From CAIQPV01 sp964480365 (lineage in GTDB: Bacteria; Pseudomonadota; Gammaproteobacteria; Burkholderiales; Gallionellaceae): DNA of 64,000 nucleotides. This document shows positions 52,241 to 60,956 of this stretch, in pieces. Where the stretch lies: NCBI GenBank assembly GCA_964480365.1, contig CAYZPM010000001.1, forward strand, positions 124,001 through 188,000, given 5' to 3'. The notes beneath the pieces are model-generated. The model saw only the letters and a program-made list of their open reading frames with translations. It did no database searches and was not told the origin of the DNA. Position 1 is the stretch's first letter. Each line of letters opens with the position of its first letter. A program made the translations under genes and the position numbers.

Positions 52241-54928
52241 ATGGAAAACAATACACCCGATCCCGACCCGCTGGAAACCCAAGAGTGGCTGGACGCGCTC
52301 GATTCCGTGCTGCATCACGAAGGCACGGAACGCGCCCAATTTCTGATCAGTTTGTTGATCGACAAGGCACATCTGGTCAGCACCGACTTGCAGGTCTGCG
52401 CGATGTCGCCTTATATGAACACTATCCCGCACGATCAGGAAGAACGCTCCAGCGGAAGCCATGAGTTGGAACATCGTATCTGCGCTTTGATGCGCTGGAA
52501 TGCGATGGCGCTGGTGATGAACGCCAACCGCGAATCGTCCGAACTCGGCGGCCACATTGCCACTTTCGCTTCGGCGGCCAAGCTGTACGACGTGGGCTTC
52601 AACCATTTTTTTCACGGCAAGACTGACACGCATGGTGGCGACCTGGTATATTTTCAGGGACACTCCTCGCCCGGCATGTATGCGCGCGCCTTCCTCGAAG
52701 GACGCATCAGCGAAGAGCAGATGTACAAGTTCCGTCAGGAAGTGGACGGCGGCGGCCTGTCTTCCTACCCCCATCCCTGGCTGATGCCGGGCTTCTGGCA
52801 GTTTCCCACCGTGTCCATGGGACTTGGCCCGCTAATGGCGATTTATCAGGCGCGTTTCATGCGCTACCTGCAACATCGCGACATCGTCAATACTGATGGG
52901 CGCAAGGTGTGGGCTTTTCTCGGCGACGGCGAGACCGATGAGCCGGAATCACTGGGCGCGATATCCATGGCCGGACGCGAGAAACTCGACAACCTGATTT
53001 TCGTGGTCAACTGCAATTTACAGCGGCTGGATGGCCCGGTGCGCGGCAACGGCAAGATCATTCAGGAGCTGGAAGGCGTGTTTCGCGGCGCAGGCTGGAA
53101 CGTGATCAAGTTGGTTTGGGGCGGCAAATGGGATCGCCTGCTGGCCAAGGACAAGAGCGGCCTGCTGCTCAAGCGCATGGATGAAGTGGTGGACGGCGAA
53201 TACCAGACTTACAAGGCCAAGGACGGCGCGTACGTACGCCAGCATTTTTTCGGTAAATATCCCGAATTGCTGGATCTGGTCGCCGACATGTCGGACGATG
53301 AAATATGGCACCTCAATCGTGGCGGTCACGATCCATATAAAGTTTACGCGGCTTACGCGGCGGCGGTAAAGCATACCGGCCAGCCTACCGTCATTCTGGC
53401 CAAGACGGTCAAGGGTTATGGCATGGGCGCTTCCGGTGAGGCGCAGAACCCGGCTCATCAACAAAAGAAGATGGATGTGGAATCATTGCGCAGCTTCCGC
53501 GATCGCTTCAACATTCCGGTGACCGATGAACAACTGCCGCAACTGCCCTTCTGCCGTCCGGCAGAAGACAGTCAGGAAATGAAATACCTGCGCGAGCGCA
53601 TGGCTGCAATGGGTACGCTGCCGTTACGCAAGCCGACCGCACAGCCTTTGCAGATACCGGGAATAGAGGCTTTCGAGGTATTGTTGAAAGGCACGGACGA
53701 GCGCGAAATTTCCACCACCATGGCTTTCGTGCGCATGCTCGGCATTCTGGTGAAGGACAAGAACATCGGTAAACAGATTGTACCCATCGTGCCGGACGAA
53801 TCGCGCACCTTCGGCATGGAAGGTATGTTCCGCCAACTCGGCATTTTCTCGCAGGTGGGCCAGCTCTATACACCGGAAGATGCCGACCAGTTGATGTTTT
53901 ACAAGGAGTCTTCGACCGGACAGATTTTGCAGGAAGGCATCAACGAAGCGGGCGGCATGGCCGACTGGATGGCCGCCGCCACTTCCTACGCCAATCACGG
54001 CACGGCAATGATTCCCTTCTTCATTTACTACTCGATGTTTGGCTTCCAGCGCGTCGGCGACCTCGCCTGGGCGGCGGGCGATATGCGCTCGCGCGGCTTC
54101 CTGATGGGCGGCACCGCCGGACGCACGACGCTGAACGGTGAAGGCTTGCAGCATCAGGACGGCCACAGCCACATCCAGGCTTCGCTGATTCCCAACTGCG
54201 TGTCTTACGATCCCACTTTCGCCTACGAAGTGGCGGTCATCATCCATGACGGTATGCGCCGCATGTATGTCGAACAGGAAGATGTGTTTTATTACATCAC
54301 CGTGATGAATGAAAACTATGCCCACCCGGCCATGCCAAAAGGTATGGAGGCCGGGATTATCAAGGGGATGTATCTGTTGAGTGAGGGAACACGCAGGGGA
54401 CAAGGCGCGAGGGGTAAGGGGCAAGGGGAAAAACCGGCGGTGCAGTTGATGGGCAGTGGGACGATATTGCGCGAGGTGACTGCGGCGGCAGAGTTGCTGG
54501 AGAAGGATTTTGGCGTGGCTGCCGACGTGTGGAGCGTGACCAGCTTCAACGAATTGCGCCGCGAGGGGCTGGACTGTGAGCGCTGGAACATGCTGCACCC
54601 GGAAGCGCCGCGCCGCGCGAGTTATGTCGAGCAATGTCTGACTGAGCGAAACGGCCCGGTGATTGCCACGACCGATTACATCAAAGCCTATGCCGACCAG
54701 ATTCGTCCCTACATTCCGGGCCGCTACAAGGTGCTGGGTACGGATGGTTTCGGGCGTTCCGACACACGCAAAAAACTGCGTCATTTCTTCGAGGTGGATC
54801 GCTTTTACGTCGCGGTCGCCGCGTTGAAAGCATTGGTGGATGAGGGTGCGATAGACGCAAAAGTGGTCAGCCGCGCGATCAAGTTATACAACATCAATCC
54901 TGACAAACCCAATCCGGTAACGGTTTAA
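52241..54928 (+). CDS. aceE: Pyruvate dehydrogenase E1 component AceE
   Basis: An 895-residue homodimeric E1 of the pyruvate dehydrogenase complex, which decarboxylates pyruvate with thiamine diphosphate and acetylates the lipoyl group of E2. The ThDP motif is GDGETDEPESLGA ... NLIFVVNCN, and GGHDPYKVYAAY, YGMGASGEAQNPAHQQKKMD and TAGRTTLNGEGLQHQDGHS are typical. Residues about 714-731 (GTRRGQGARGKGQGEKP) look like an insertion of GA-rich repeat DNA compared with the usual LLSEG...VQLMGSG junction. aceF follows after 11 bases. An E3 gene is not in the window. Confidence 0.96.
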   Translation: MENNTPDPDPLETQEWLDALDSVLHHEGTERAQFLISLLIDKAHLVSTDLQVCAMSPYMNTIPHDQEERSSGSHELEHRICALMRWNAMALVMNANRESSELGGHIATFASAAKLYDVGFNHFFHGKTDTHGGDLVYFQGHSSPGMYARAFLEGRISEEQMYKFRQEVDGGGLSSYPHPWLMPGFWQFPTVSMGLGPLMAIYQARFMRYLQHRDIVNTDGRKVWAFLGDGETDEPESLGAISMAGREKLDNLIFVVNCNLQRLDGPVRGNGKIIQELEGVFRGAGWNVIKLVWGGKWDRLLAKDKSGLLLKRMDEVVDGEYQTYKAKDGAYVRQHFFGKYPELLDLVADMSDDEIWHLNRGGHDPYKVYAAYAAAVKHTGQPTVILAKTVKGYGMGASGEAQNPAHQQKKMDVESLRSFRDRFNIPVTDEQLPQLPFCRPAEDSQEMKYLRERMAAMGTLPLRKPTAQPLQIPGIEAFEVLLKGTDEREISTTMAFVRMLGILVKDKNIGKQIVPIVPDESRTFGMEGMFRQLGIFSQVGQLYTPEDADQLMFYKESSTGQILQEGINEAGGMADWMAAATSYANHGTAMIPFFIYYSMFGFQRVGDLAWAAGDMRSRGFLMGGTAGRTTLNGEGLQHQDGHSHIQASLIPNCVSYDPTFAYEVAVIIHDGMRRMYVEQEDVFYYITVMNENYAHPAMPKGMEAGIIKGMYLLSEGTRRGQGARGKGQGEKPAVQLMGSGTILREVTAAAELLEKDFGVAADVWSVTSFNELRREGLDCERWNMLHPEAPRRASYVEQCLTERNGPVIATTDYIKAYADQIRPYIPGRYKVLGTDGFGRSDTRKKLRHFFEVDRFYVAVAALKALVDEGAIDAKVVSRAIKLYNINPDKPNPVTV
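54385..54437 (+). repeat. GA-rich insertion inside aceE
   Basis: GGGGACAAGGCGCGAGGGGT plus AAGGGGCAAGGGG forms a purine-rich direct repeat (GACAAGG/GCGAGG/GTAAGG/GCAAGG) encoding a Gly/Arg/Lys run absent from ordinary AceE proteins. In frame, so translated. Confidence 0.6.
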
Positions 54929-54939
54929 GGGAGCGCAAC

Positions 54940-56253
54940 GTGACAACTACCAAGCAAGTGCTGGTGCCTGACATCGGCAACTTCAAGGACGTGGAGATCA
55001 TCGAAGTGATGGTCAAGGCGGGCGACACAGTGCAGGCGGAAGATTCGCTCATCACCATAGAAACTGACAAAGCCACCATGGACGTGCCTTCGCCTTTTTC
55101 CGGTGTAGTTAAAGAGCTAAAGATAAAGAAGGGTGACAAGGTTTCGGAAGGTGTGCTGATTGCGTTGATTGAAGCAAGCGACGAAGCAGCGGCAAGCGTC
55201 AGCGCTCCCGCCGCTATCGCACCTGTCGCAGCAATAGTGACTGCGCCAAAACCGGAAGCTGTTCCTGCTACTAAAACCTCCAACCCCTCCCAGCCTCCCC
55301 TTGTCAGAGGAGGAGCGGATGTTGCTCCCTCCCTTGACAACTGGAGGGCTGGCGAGGGGTTAACACATGCCAGCCCCTCCATCCGCCGCTTCGCGCGAGA
55401 ACTGGGCGTCAATCTGCCCCAAGTAAAGGGCAGCGGCGAAAAAGGCCGCGTCACCAAAGACGATGTGCAGAATTTCGTGAAGACCGCTTTAGCCCAGCCG
55501 CGCGGCACAGGCGGCCTACAGGTCGCGGAAATGCCGGTAATCGACTTTGCAAAATTCGGCGCAGTGGAAAGCAAGCCTCTGTCGCGCATCAAGAAGCTTT
55601 CCGGCGCCTACCTGCACCGCAACTGGGTTTCTATTCCGCACATCACCCAGCACGATGAGGCCGACATCACGGAGATGGAAGCCTTCCGCAAGCAACTTGG
55701 AGCGGAATACGCTACGCAGGGCATCAAGATTACTCCTTTGGCCTTCCTGCTCAAGGCGGTGATGGAGGCCTTGCAGCAATTCCCGGATTTCAACGCTTCG
55801 CTAGATGCGAGCGGCGAAAACCTGATCCTGAAAAAATATTTCCACATCGGTGTGGCGGTGGATACCCCGGACGGTTTGGTGGTGCCGGTGCTGCGCGACG
55901 TGAACCAGAAGGGCATCGTGCAACTGGCCAAAGAACTTGGCGAGATCAGCGCCAGGGCACGCGAGAAAAAAATCTCCGCTGCCGAGATGCAGGGAGGCTG
56001 CTTCACCATTTCCAGCCTGGGCGGTATCGGCGGCACGGCTTTCACGCCGATTATCAATGCGCCGGAAGTTGCGATTCTGGGCGTATCCAGGTCGAGCATG
56101 AAACCGGTGTGGCAGGACGGCAAATTCGAACCACGTTTGATACTGCCGCTGTCATTGTCCTATGATCATCGCGTGATAGACGGCGCGGCGGGAGTGCGCT
56201 TCACGACCTATCTGGCACAGGTACTGGCTGACGTACGCAGGCTGGCGTTGTAA
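54940..56253 (+). CDS. aceF: Dihydrolipoamide acetyltransferase AceF (E2)
   Basis: A 437-residue E2. One lipoyl domain (about 5-78, lipoyl-Lys in IETDKATMDVPSP), an Ala/Pro linker, a peripheral subunit-binding domain (about 143-180, ASPSIRRFARELGVNL) and a catalytic domain (about 200-437) with DHRVIDGAAG. It transfers acetyl groups to CoA. It has one lipoyl domain where E. coli has three. The linker contains 27 residues encoded by an inserted dispersed repeat (55283-55361). GTG is the start, with AAGGGAG upstream. Confidence 0.96.
   Translation: MTTTKQVLVPDIGNFKDVEIIEVMVKAGDTVQAEDSLITIETDKATMDVPSPFSGVVKELKIKKGDKVSEGVLIALIEASDEAAASVSAPAAIAPVAAIVTAPKPEAVPATKTSNPSQPPLVRGGADVAPSLDNWRAGEGLTHASPSIRRFARELGVNLPQVKGSGEKGRVTKDDVQNFVKTALAQPRGTGGLQVAEMPVIDFAKFGAVESKPLSRIKKLSGAYLHRNWVSIPHITQHDEADITEMEAFRKQLGAEYATQGIKITPLAFLLKAVMEALQQFPDFNASLDASGENLILKKYFHIGVAVDTPDGLVVPVLRDVNQKGIVQLAKELGEISARAREKKISAAEMQGGCFTISSLGGIGGTAFTPIINAPEVAILGVSRSSMKPVWQDGKFEPRLILPLSLSYDHRVIDGAAGVRFTTYLAQVLADVRRLAL
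55283..55361 (+). repeat. Dispersed repeat family C, copy 2, inside aceF
   Basis: ACCCCTCCCAGCCTCCCCTT ... GGAGGAGC / GCTCCCTCCC ... GGAGGGCTGGCGAGGGGT is an imperfect inverted repeat of 79 bases within the coding sequence between the lipoyl and subunit-binding domains. It is read in frame (NPSQPPLVRGG, then ADVAPSLDNWRAGEGL). A related copy is intergenic at 44104. Confidence 0.85.
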
Positions 56254-56370
56254 GCTTTTTGCCGATAGTAGAACGACGAAGTTGCCTTGTTATCGCACGA
56301 AATTTGTTGTCTCCCCGTGATGCACATGGGAAAATCCGCCTCAATCAACAATTTCCCGATTCCCTGCATA

Positions 56371-57030
56371 GTGAGCATCGCACCCATCGGCATTCTCGGC
56401 GGCACCTTCGACCCGATCCACAACGGACATTTGCGTCTGGCGCAGGAAGCGCTGGAGCAATGCGGTCTGGCCGCCGTGCATTTCATTCCCAGCGGCACCC
56501 CGCCGCACCGCAATGCGCCGCACGCCAGCGCGCAACAACGGCTGGACATGGTGCGCTTGGCGCTGCAAGGCAATTCCGCTTTCATTCTGGATGAGCGTGA
56601 AGTTTATCGCACTGCCCCCTGCTACACGGTGGACGCGCTCACCGAGTTGCGCACCGAACTGGGCGTTAACCGGCCACTGTGCCTGTTGATGGGCGGCGAT
56701 GCTTTCCTGATGCTGCACACATGGCATAAATGGCAGCGCCTGTTCGAATTGGCGCACATCGTGGTTATGCAACGCGCGGGAGGCCGTCCGCTGGGCAATG
56801 CCGTGAATGAAGCTGACGCAGCCTTGCGTAGCGAGTATCATGCGCGCCTTGCTCCGGGGCCTCGTGCTCTGCGTGATGCTCCTGCCGGGGGAATTTTGGT
56901 GGTGGCCATGCCCGCGCTGGAGATTTCCGCCACCGATATCCGTAGACGTTGCTCCGAAGAAAAATCCACCCGTTACTTGCTGCCAGGCGCAGTGAGTCGC
57001 TATATCCAATCCCATCACCTATATACATGA
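56371..57030 (+). CDS. nadD: Nicotinate-nucleotide adenylyltransferase NadD
   Basis: About 219 residues. It adenylates nicotinate mononucleotide in NAD synthesis. The nucleotidyl-transferase motif is GILGGTFDPIHNGHLRLA and the C-terminal motif is ISATDIRRRCSEEKSTRYLL. The open frame extends to 56287, but homology begins at GTG 56371; ATG 56320 or 56326 are alternatives. It starts the nadD-rsfS-rlmH run. Confidence 0.94.
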   Translation: MSIAPIGILGGTFDPIHNGHLRLAQEALEQCGLAAVHFIPSGTPPHRNAPHASAQQRLDMVRLALQGNSAFILDEREVYRTAPCYTVDALTELRTELGVNRPLCLLMGGDAFLMLHTWHKWQRLFELAHIVVMQRAGGRPLGNAVNEADAALRSEYHARLAPGPRALRDAPAGGILVVAMPALEISATDIRRRCSEEKSTRYLLPGAVSRYIQSHHLYT

Positions 57031-57031
57031 C

Positions 57032-57400
57032 ATGCTGACTACTGAAGAAAAAACCCAGGCCGTCGTGGCCGCGCTGGAAGACATCAAGGCCTCCGACATT
57101 ACCGTAATCAACACCAGCAAGCTTAGTTCGCTGTTTGACCGCATGGTGATCGCCAGCGGCAAATCCAACCGGCAGACCCGCGCTCTGGCCGACAGCGTAG
57201 TGGTCAAGCTCAAGGAACTTGGCGAAGAAGTTCATGGTCGCGAAGGCGAAGAGACCGGCGACTGGGTGCTGATCGACTTGGGCGAAGTGATCGTGCACAT
57301 CATGGTTCCTGCCGTAAGAGCCTATTACAATCTGGAAGAATTGTGGAATGTAAAGCACCTGCCGGGGAGCGCAGGAACCAAACCTAAAATCGCTGGTTGA
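57032..57400 (+). CDS. rsfS: Ribosome silencing factor RsfS
   Basis: A 122-residue RsfS/YbeB family protein with KASDITVINTSKLSSLFDRM, GDWVLIDLGEVIVHIM and YYNLEELW. It binds ribosomal protein uL14 and blocks subunit joining in starvation. It starts two bases after nadD. Confidence 0.95.
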   Translation: MLTTEEKTQAVVAALEDIKASDITVINTSKLSSLFDRMVIASGKSNRQTRALADSVVVKLKELGEEVHGREGEETGDWVLIDLGEVIVHIMVPAVRAYYNLEELWNVKHLPGSAGTKPKIAG

Positions 57401-57427
57401 GCCCAATTTTTTCGGGACAAGTCTAAA

Positions 57428-57898
57428 ATGAGACTCTGGTTGGTAACGGTCGGGCACAAGATGCCGGACTGGATTACCGCAGGCTTTAACGAATATGCCA
57501 AACGCATGCCGCGCGAGGCGAAGATCGAGTTGCTGGAGATCAAGCCGGAGCCGCGCACCACGGGCAAGAGCATTCCGCAGATGATGGAAGCGGAAGCACA
57601 GCGCATCCTCTCCGCGCTGCCGTCGAATTGTTTACGCATTGCGCTTGACGAGCGAGGCGCCGCATTGACGACGCGCCAACTGGCGGACAAGATGCAACTA
57701 TGGATGGGCGAGGGACGCGACGTGGCTTTCATTGTCGGCGGCGCGGATGGTTTGCACGAGTCGGTAAAAAATGGCGCGCAGCAACTGCTGGCGCTGTCTG
57801 CCATGACGCTGCCGCACGGCATGGTGCGCGTGCTGCTGGCGGAGCAGTTGTATCGAGCGTACAGTCTGTTGCACAATCACCCCTATCATCGCGAATAG
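57428..57898 (+). CDS. rlmH: 23S rRNA pseudouridine-1915 N3-methyltransferase RlmH
   Basis: A 156-residue SPOUT methyltransferase. The C-terminal knot contains FIVGGADGLHESVKNGAQQL and LPHGMVRVLLAEQLYRAYSL, with HNHPYHR at the end. It methylates pseudouridine 1915 in the 70S ribosome and follows rsfS as in most proteobacteria. Confidence 0.96.
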   Translation: MRLWLVTVGHKMPDWITAGFNEYAKRMPREAKIELLEIKPEPRTTGKSIPQMMEAEAQRILSALPSNCLRIALDERGAALTTRQLADKMQLWMGEGRDVAFIVGGADGLHESVKNGAQQLLALSAMTLPHGMVRVLLAEQLYRAYSLLHNHPYHRE

Positions 57899-57925
57899 GA
57901 TCGTAGGTCGTAGGATGGCTGGAGG

Positions 57926-57981
57926 GAGCGTAGCGATGATACCCATCGCCACAATAACGATTGATGGGTATCGCTACGCTC
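57926..57981. repeat. Inverted repeat GAGCGTAGCGATG...CGCTACGCTC
   Basis: GAGCGTAGCGATGATACCCATC and GATGGGTATCGCTACGCTC pair with a 3-base bulge around a 15-base AT-rich loop, in the gap between rlmH and maf. It belongs to the same style of GTAGG-flanked repeats seen at 40603 and 52087. Confidence 0.8.
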
Positions 57982-58016
57982 CACTACGAAAATTTAATTA
58001 GGATAAAAAGTTTTTT

Positions 58017-58637
58017 ATGAGTACCATCCAACCGCGCATTTACCTCGCCTCGCAAAGCCCGCGCCGTCGCGAATTGCTGAAGCAAATCGGGATCAACTTT
58101 GACATGTTGCTGCTGCGCAATGATCCGCGTCGTAATATAGACGTGGATGAAACACCGCAAGAGAACGAAGCACCTGTCGATTACGTACAACGCATCAGTC
58201 GCGCCAAGGCCGTTGCCGGGTGGGATGCAACGCTGTCGCGCAACTTGCGTCCATTCCCGGTGCTGGCTGCCGACACTACTGTGACGCTGGATAACAAAAT
58301 CTTCGGCAAGCCGTGCGACCGGGAGGATGCCACTACCATGCTGCGCCAGCTTTCCGGACAGCAACATCAGGTGTTAAGCGCGGTCGCCATTGCTTTTGGC
58401 GAGCGTATTGAAACCCGGCTGAGCACCACCACCGTCACCTTTGCAGCACTAAGCGAAGAACGTATCCACCGTTATGTACTAACCAACGAGGGACATGACA
58501 AGGCCGGCGCCTACGGCATACAGGGTCTGGCGGGTGCTTTCGTACAGCGTATCGAAGGCAGTTATTCCGGCGTGATGGGGCTGCCGCTGTGCGAAACCGT
58601 CGAAATCTTGCGCAGTTTCGGACACCCGGTTCCATGA
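58017..58637 (+). CDS. maf: Maf-family nucleotide pyrophosphatase (YhdE-like)
   Basis: A 206-residue house-cleaning pyrophosphatase. ASQSPRRRELLKQIG is the nucleotide-binding motif and VLAADTTV carries the catalytic Asp; GAYGIQGLAGAFVQRIEGSY closes the fold. The motifs favour the YhdE (dTTP/UTP) subgroup. The stop overlaps the rng start (ATGA). Confidence 0.93.
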   Translation: MSTIQPRIYLASQSPRRRELLKQIGINFDMLLLRNDPRRNIDVDETPQENEAPVDYVQRISRAKAVAGWDATLSRNLRPFPVLAADTTVTLDNKIFGKPCDREDATTMLRQLSGQQHQVLSAVAIAFGERIETRLSTTTVTFAALSEERIHRYVLTNEGHDKAGAYGIQGLAGAFVQRIEGSYSGVMGLPLCETVEILRSFGHPVP

Positions 58638-60088
58638 GCGAAGAAATTCTCATCAATGTCACTCCGCAGGAGACTCGTGTCGCAGTGATGCAGCAGGGGG
58701 TGGCGCAGGAGTTGCACATCGAGCGTGGCAGCCATCTCGGAATCGTCAGCAATGTGTATGTCGGACGCGTGAAGCGTGTGTTGCCCGGCATGCAATCCGC
58801 CTTCATCGACATCGGCATGGATCGTTCCGCCTTTTTGCATGTCGCCGACATTTGGGAAAACCGCCACAACGGCGATGCCGCCAAGCCTATTGAAAAAGTG
58901 CTGTCCGAGGGACAGAGCCTGTTGGTGCAGGTCGTCAAGGAGCCTATCGGCACCAAGGGCGCCAGACTTTCCACTCAGATCAGCATAGCTGGGCGTCTGG
59001 TGGTGTACCTGCCGCAGGAATCGCATATCGGCGTGTCACAACGCATCGAGAACGAGGCCGAGCGCGAAGCGCTGCGCACGAGGCTGCAACAGTTGCTGCC
59101 TCCTGACCACAACGGCGGCTACATCATCCGCACCATGGCTGAAACCGCATCGGACAAGGAATTGCTCGCCGACACCGAATACCTCAGCAAGCTGTGGCAC
59201 AACCTTCAAGAACGGTCACTGATTTCGCCCGCGCCATCTCTGCTGTATCAGGAACTCGACATCAGCCTGCGTGTGCTGCGCGACTTCGTCAATGAGGACA
59301 CCAGCCGCATTCTGGTGGATTCTCGCGAAACCCATCAGCGCATGGACGCCTTCGCGCAGGACTACATCTCTGGCGCGCTGTCTCGGCTGGAGCTTTATGC
59401 CGGTACGCGCCCGCTGTTCGACTTGTACAACGTGGAAGAGGAAATTGAGCGCGCGCTATCGCGCCGCGTAGACTTGAAATCCGGCGGTTATCTCATCATC
59501 GACCAGACCGAAGCGCTCACCACCGTAGATGTAAACACTGGAGGCTTTGTCGGCGGGCGCAATTTTGACGACACTATTTTCAAGACCAATCTGGAAGCCG
59601 CACATGTAACCGCGCGCCAGTTGCGCTTACGCAACCTCGGCGGAATTATCATTTGCGATTTCATCGACATGGAATCGGCGGAACACCGCAACGCGGTACT
59701 GGACGAATTCAAAAAGGCGCTGGCACGCGACCGCACCCGAATCACGGTGAACGGTTTCTCCGCGTTGGGCCTGGTGGAAATGACGCGCAAGCGTACGCGC
59801 GAAAGCCTTGCGCATGTGCTGTGCGAATCCTGTCCCACCTGTCAAGGGCGCGGCGAAGTAAAAACCGCGCAGACCGTGTGCTACGAAATACTGCGCGAAA
59901 TCGTACGCGAAGCACGCCAATTCAACGCACGCGAATACCGCATCCTCGCCTCGCAGCAGGTCATCGACCTGTTTCTCGATGAAGAGTCGCAAAGTCTGGC
60001 ACAGCTCTCCGACTTCATCGGCAAACCGGTGTCGTTGCAGGTCGAGACGCTGTACAACCAGGAGCAATACGACGTTATCCTGATGTAA
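58634..60088 (+). CDS. rng: Ribonuclease G
   Basis: A 484-residue endoribonuclease for 5' ends of 16S rRNA and some mRNAs. The S1 domain (about 35-120) contains VGRVKRVLPGMQSAFIDIGM. The catalytic site has LTTVDVNTGGFVGGRNFDD and GGIIICDFIDM (two Asp for magnesium). The zinc link CPTCQGRGEVK is present. ATG 58634 starts the conserved SEEILINVTPQETRVA segment. Confidence 0.96.
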   Translation: MSEEILINVTPQETRVAVMQQGVAQELHIERGSHLGIVSNVYVGRVKRVLPGMQSAFIDIGMDRSAFLHVADIWENRHNGDAAKPIEKVLSEGQSLLVQVVKEPIGTKGARLSTQISIAGRLVVYLPQESHIGVSQRIENEAEREALRTRLQQLLPPDHNGGYIIRTMAETASDKELLADTEYLSKLWHNLQERSLISPAPSLLYQELDISLRVLRDFVNEDTSRILVDSRETHQRMDAFAQDYISGALSRLELYAGTRPLFDLYNVEEEIERALSRRVDLKSGGYLIIDQTEALTTVDVNTGGFVGGRNFDDTIFKTNLEAAHVTARQLRLRNLGGIIICDFIDMESAEHRNAVLDEFKKALARDRTRITVNGFSALGLVEMTRKRTRESLAHVLCESCPTCQGRGEVKTAQTVCYEILREIVREARQFNAREYRILASQQVIDLFLDEESQSLAQLSDFIGKPVSLQVETLYNQEQYDVILM

Positions 60089-60100
60089 CTTGGTTTGCCC

Positions 60101-60388
60101 TTAACCTGGATTCGGTAGCAAACTCTCTGGTTCTACCTTGCTTCCCGTCACTTTCACCATCTTATGGCGCGATTGTGCGCCGCGCAGCAGTTCAACTTGA
60201 CGCAATGGCACATCGAAGCTGTCCGCGAAGAAGCGCAGCAGCGCTTCGTTGGCACGCCCTTCGATAGGAGGGGCGGCGAGACGGATTTTCAGCGCGTCGC
60301 CATGCAGACCCGCCACTTCGCTACGTTTGGCGCCGGGCTGGACATGCAACGTCAGCGTAATGCTGTCTCCGTCGCGGCGATACCACAT
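60101..60388 (-). CDS. YggU/DUF167 family protein
   Basis: A 95-residue small protein with the family pattern LTLHVQPGAKRSEVAGLHGD, LKIRLAAPPIEGRANEALLR and VELLRGAQSRHKMVKVTG. Function is unknown. It lies directly behind yggT, which is the common order. Confidence 0.94.
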   Translation of the reverse strand: MWYRRDGDSITLTLHVQPGAKRSEVAGLHGDALKIRLAAPPIEGRANEALLRFFADSFDVPLRQVELLRGAQSRHKMVKVTGSKVEPESLLPNPG

Positions 60389-60955
60389 TTAAAGCAGTCT
60401 TACGGCCATGCTTTCCAGCCAGCCCATTGGCACGATGTTGATGAGTTGGCACGCGATGATAAGCACCAGCACGGTGAGGTCGATGTTACCCATCGGTGGG
60501 ATACGCCGCCGTAGCGGGGCGAGGAAGGGGTGTGTTACGACGTTCAACAGCCCCTCTATCGGTGAGTGCGGGTTAACCCACGACAATATCGCTTGGGCAA
60601 ACAGCGCCCCCATAAGCAGGTACACACTGAGCTTGAGCAGCTTGACTGCTGTCCAGGCGAGCAGGCCAATCAATGGGAATCCGACGAAAGGAAATCCCTG
60701 CGCCCATAGCATGGCAGTAAGGTAAATCGCCTCAAACACAAATGCCAGCAACAAAGTGGCGGCATCGAAGCCCCATGCGGGGGGAATAAAGCGGCGCGCG
60801 CGCAACACCAGAAAATTGGTAAGCGTCATGATGAATTCGCCGAGCGGGTTGCGCAGTGGGGCGCGCAGCCATTGCAGATGGAAGCGCAACAACAACAAGG
60901 CAGCAAATGGCTGCAACAGGGCGTCAAGCAGGAACAGCAGGGCTTCGTTCAGCAT
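60389..60955 (-). CDS. YggT family membrane protein
   Basis: A 188-residue inner-membrane protein with two YGGT units (ALLFLLDALLQPFAALLLLR and SVYLLMGALFAQAILSWVNP, with PFLAPLRRRIPPMGNIDLTV). It may help with membrane stress or division; its role is unsettled. ATG 60955 is used: the upstream part of the frame lies within proC. Confidence 0.93.
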   Translation of the reverse strand: MLNEALLFLLDALLQPFAALLLLRFHLQWLRAPLRNPLGEFIMTLTNFLVLRARRFIPPAWGFDAATLLLAFVFEAIYLTAMLWAQGFPFVGFPLIGLLAWTAVKLLKLSVYLLMGALFAQAILSWVNPHSPIEGLLNVVTHPFLAPLRRRIPPMGNIDLTVLVLIIACQLINIVPMGWLESMAVRLL

Positions 60956-60956
60956 C

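Noticed and set aside
53624..54784. 386-codon frame antisense to aceE
   Set aside because: It is a shadow frame rich in His and Ala with no recognisable domain; aceE is certain.
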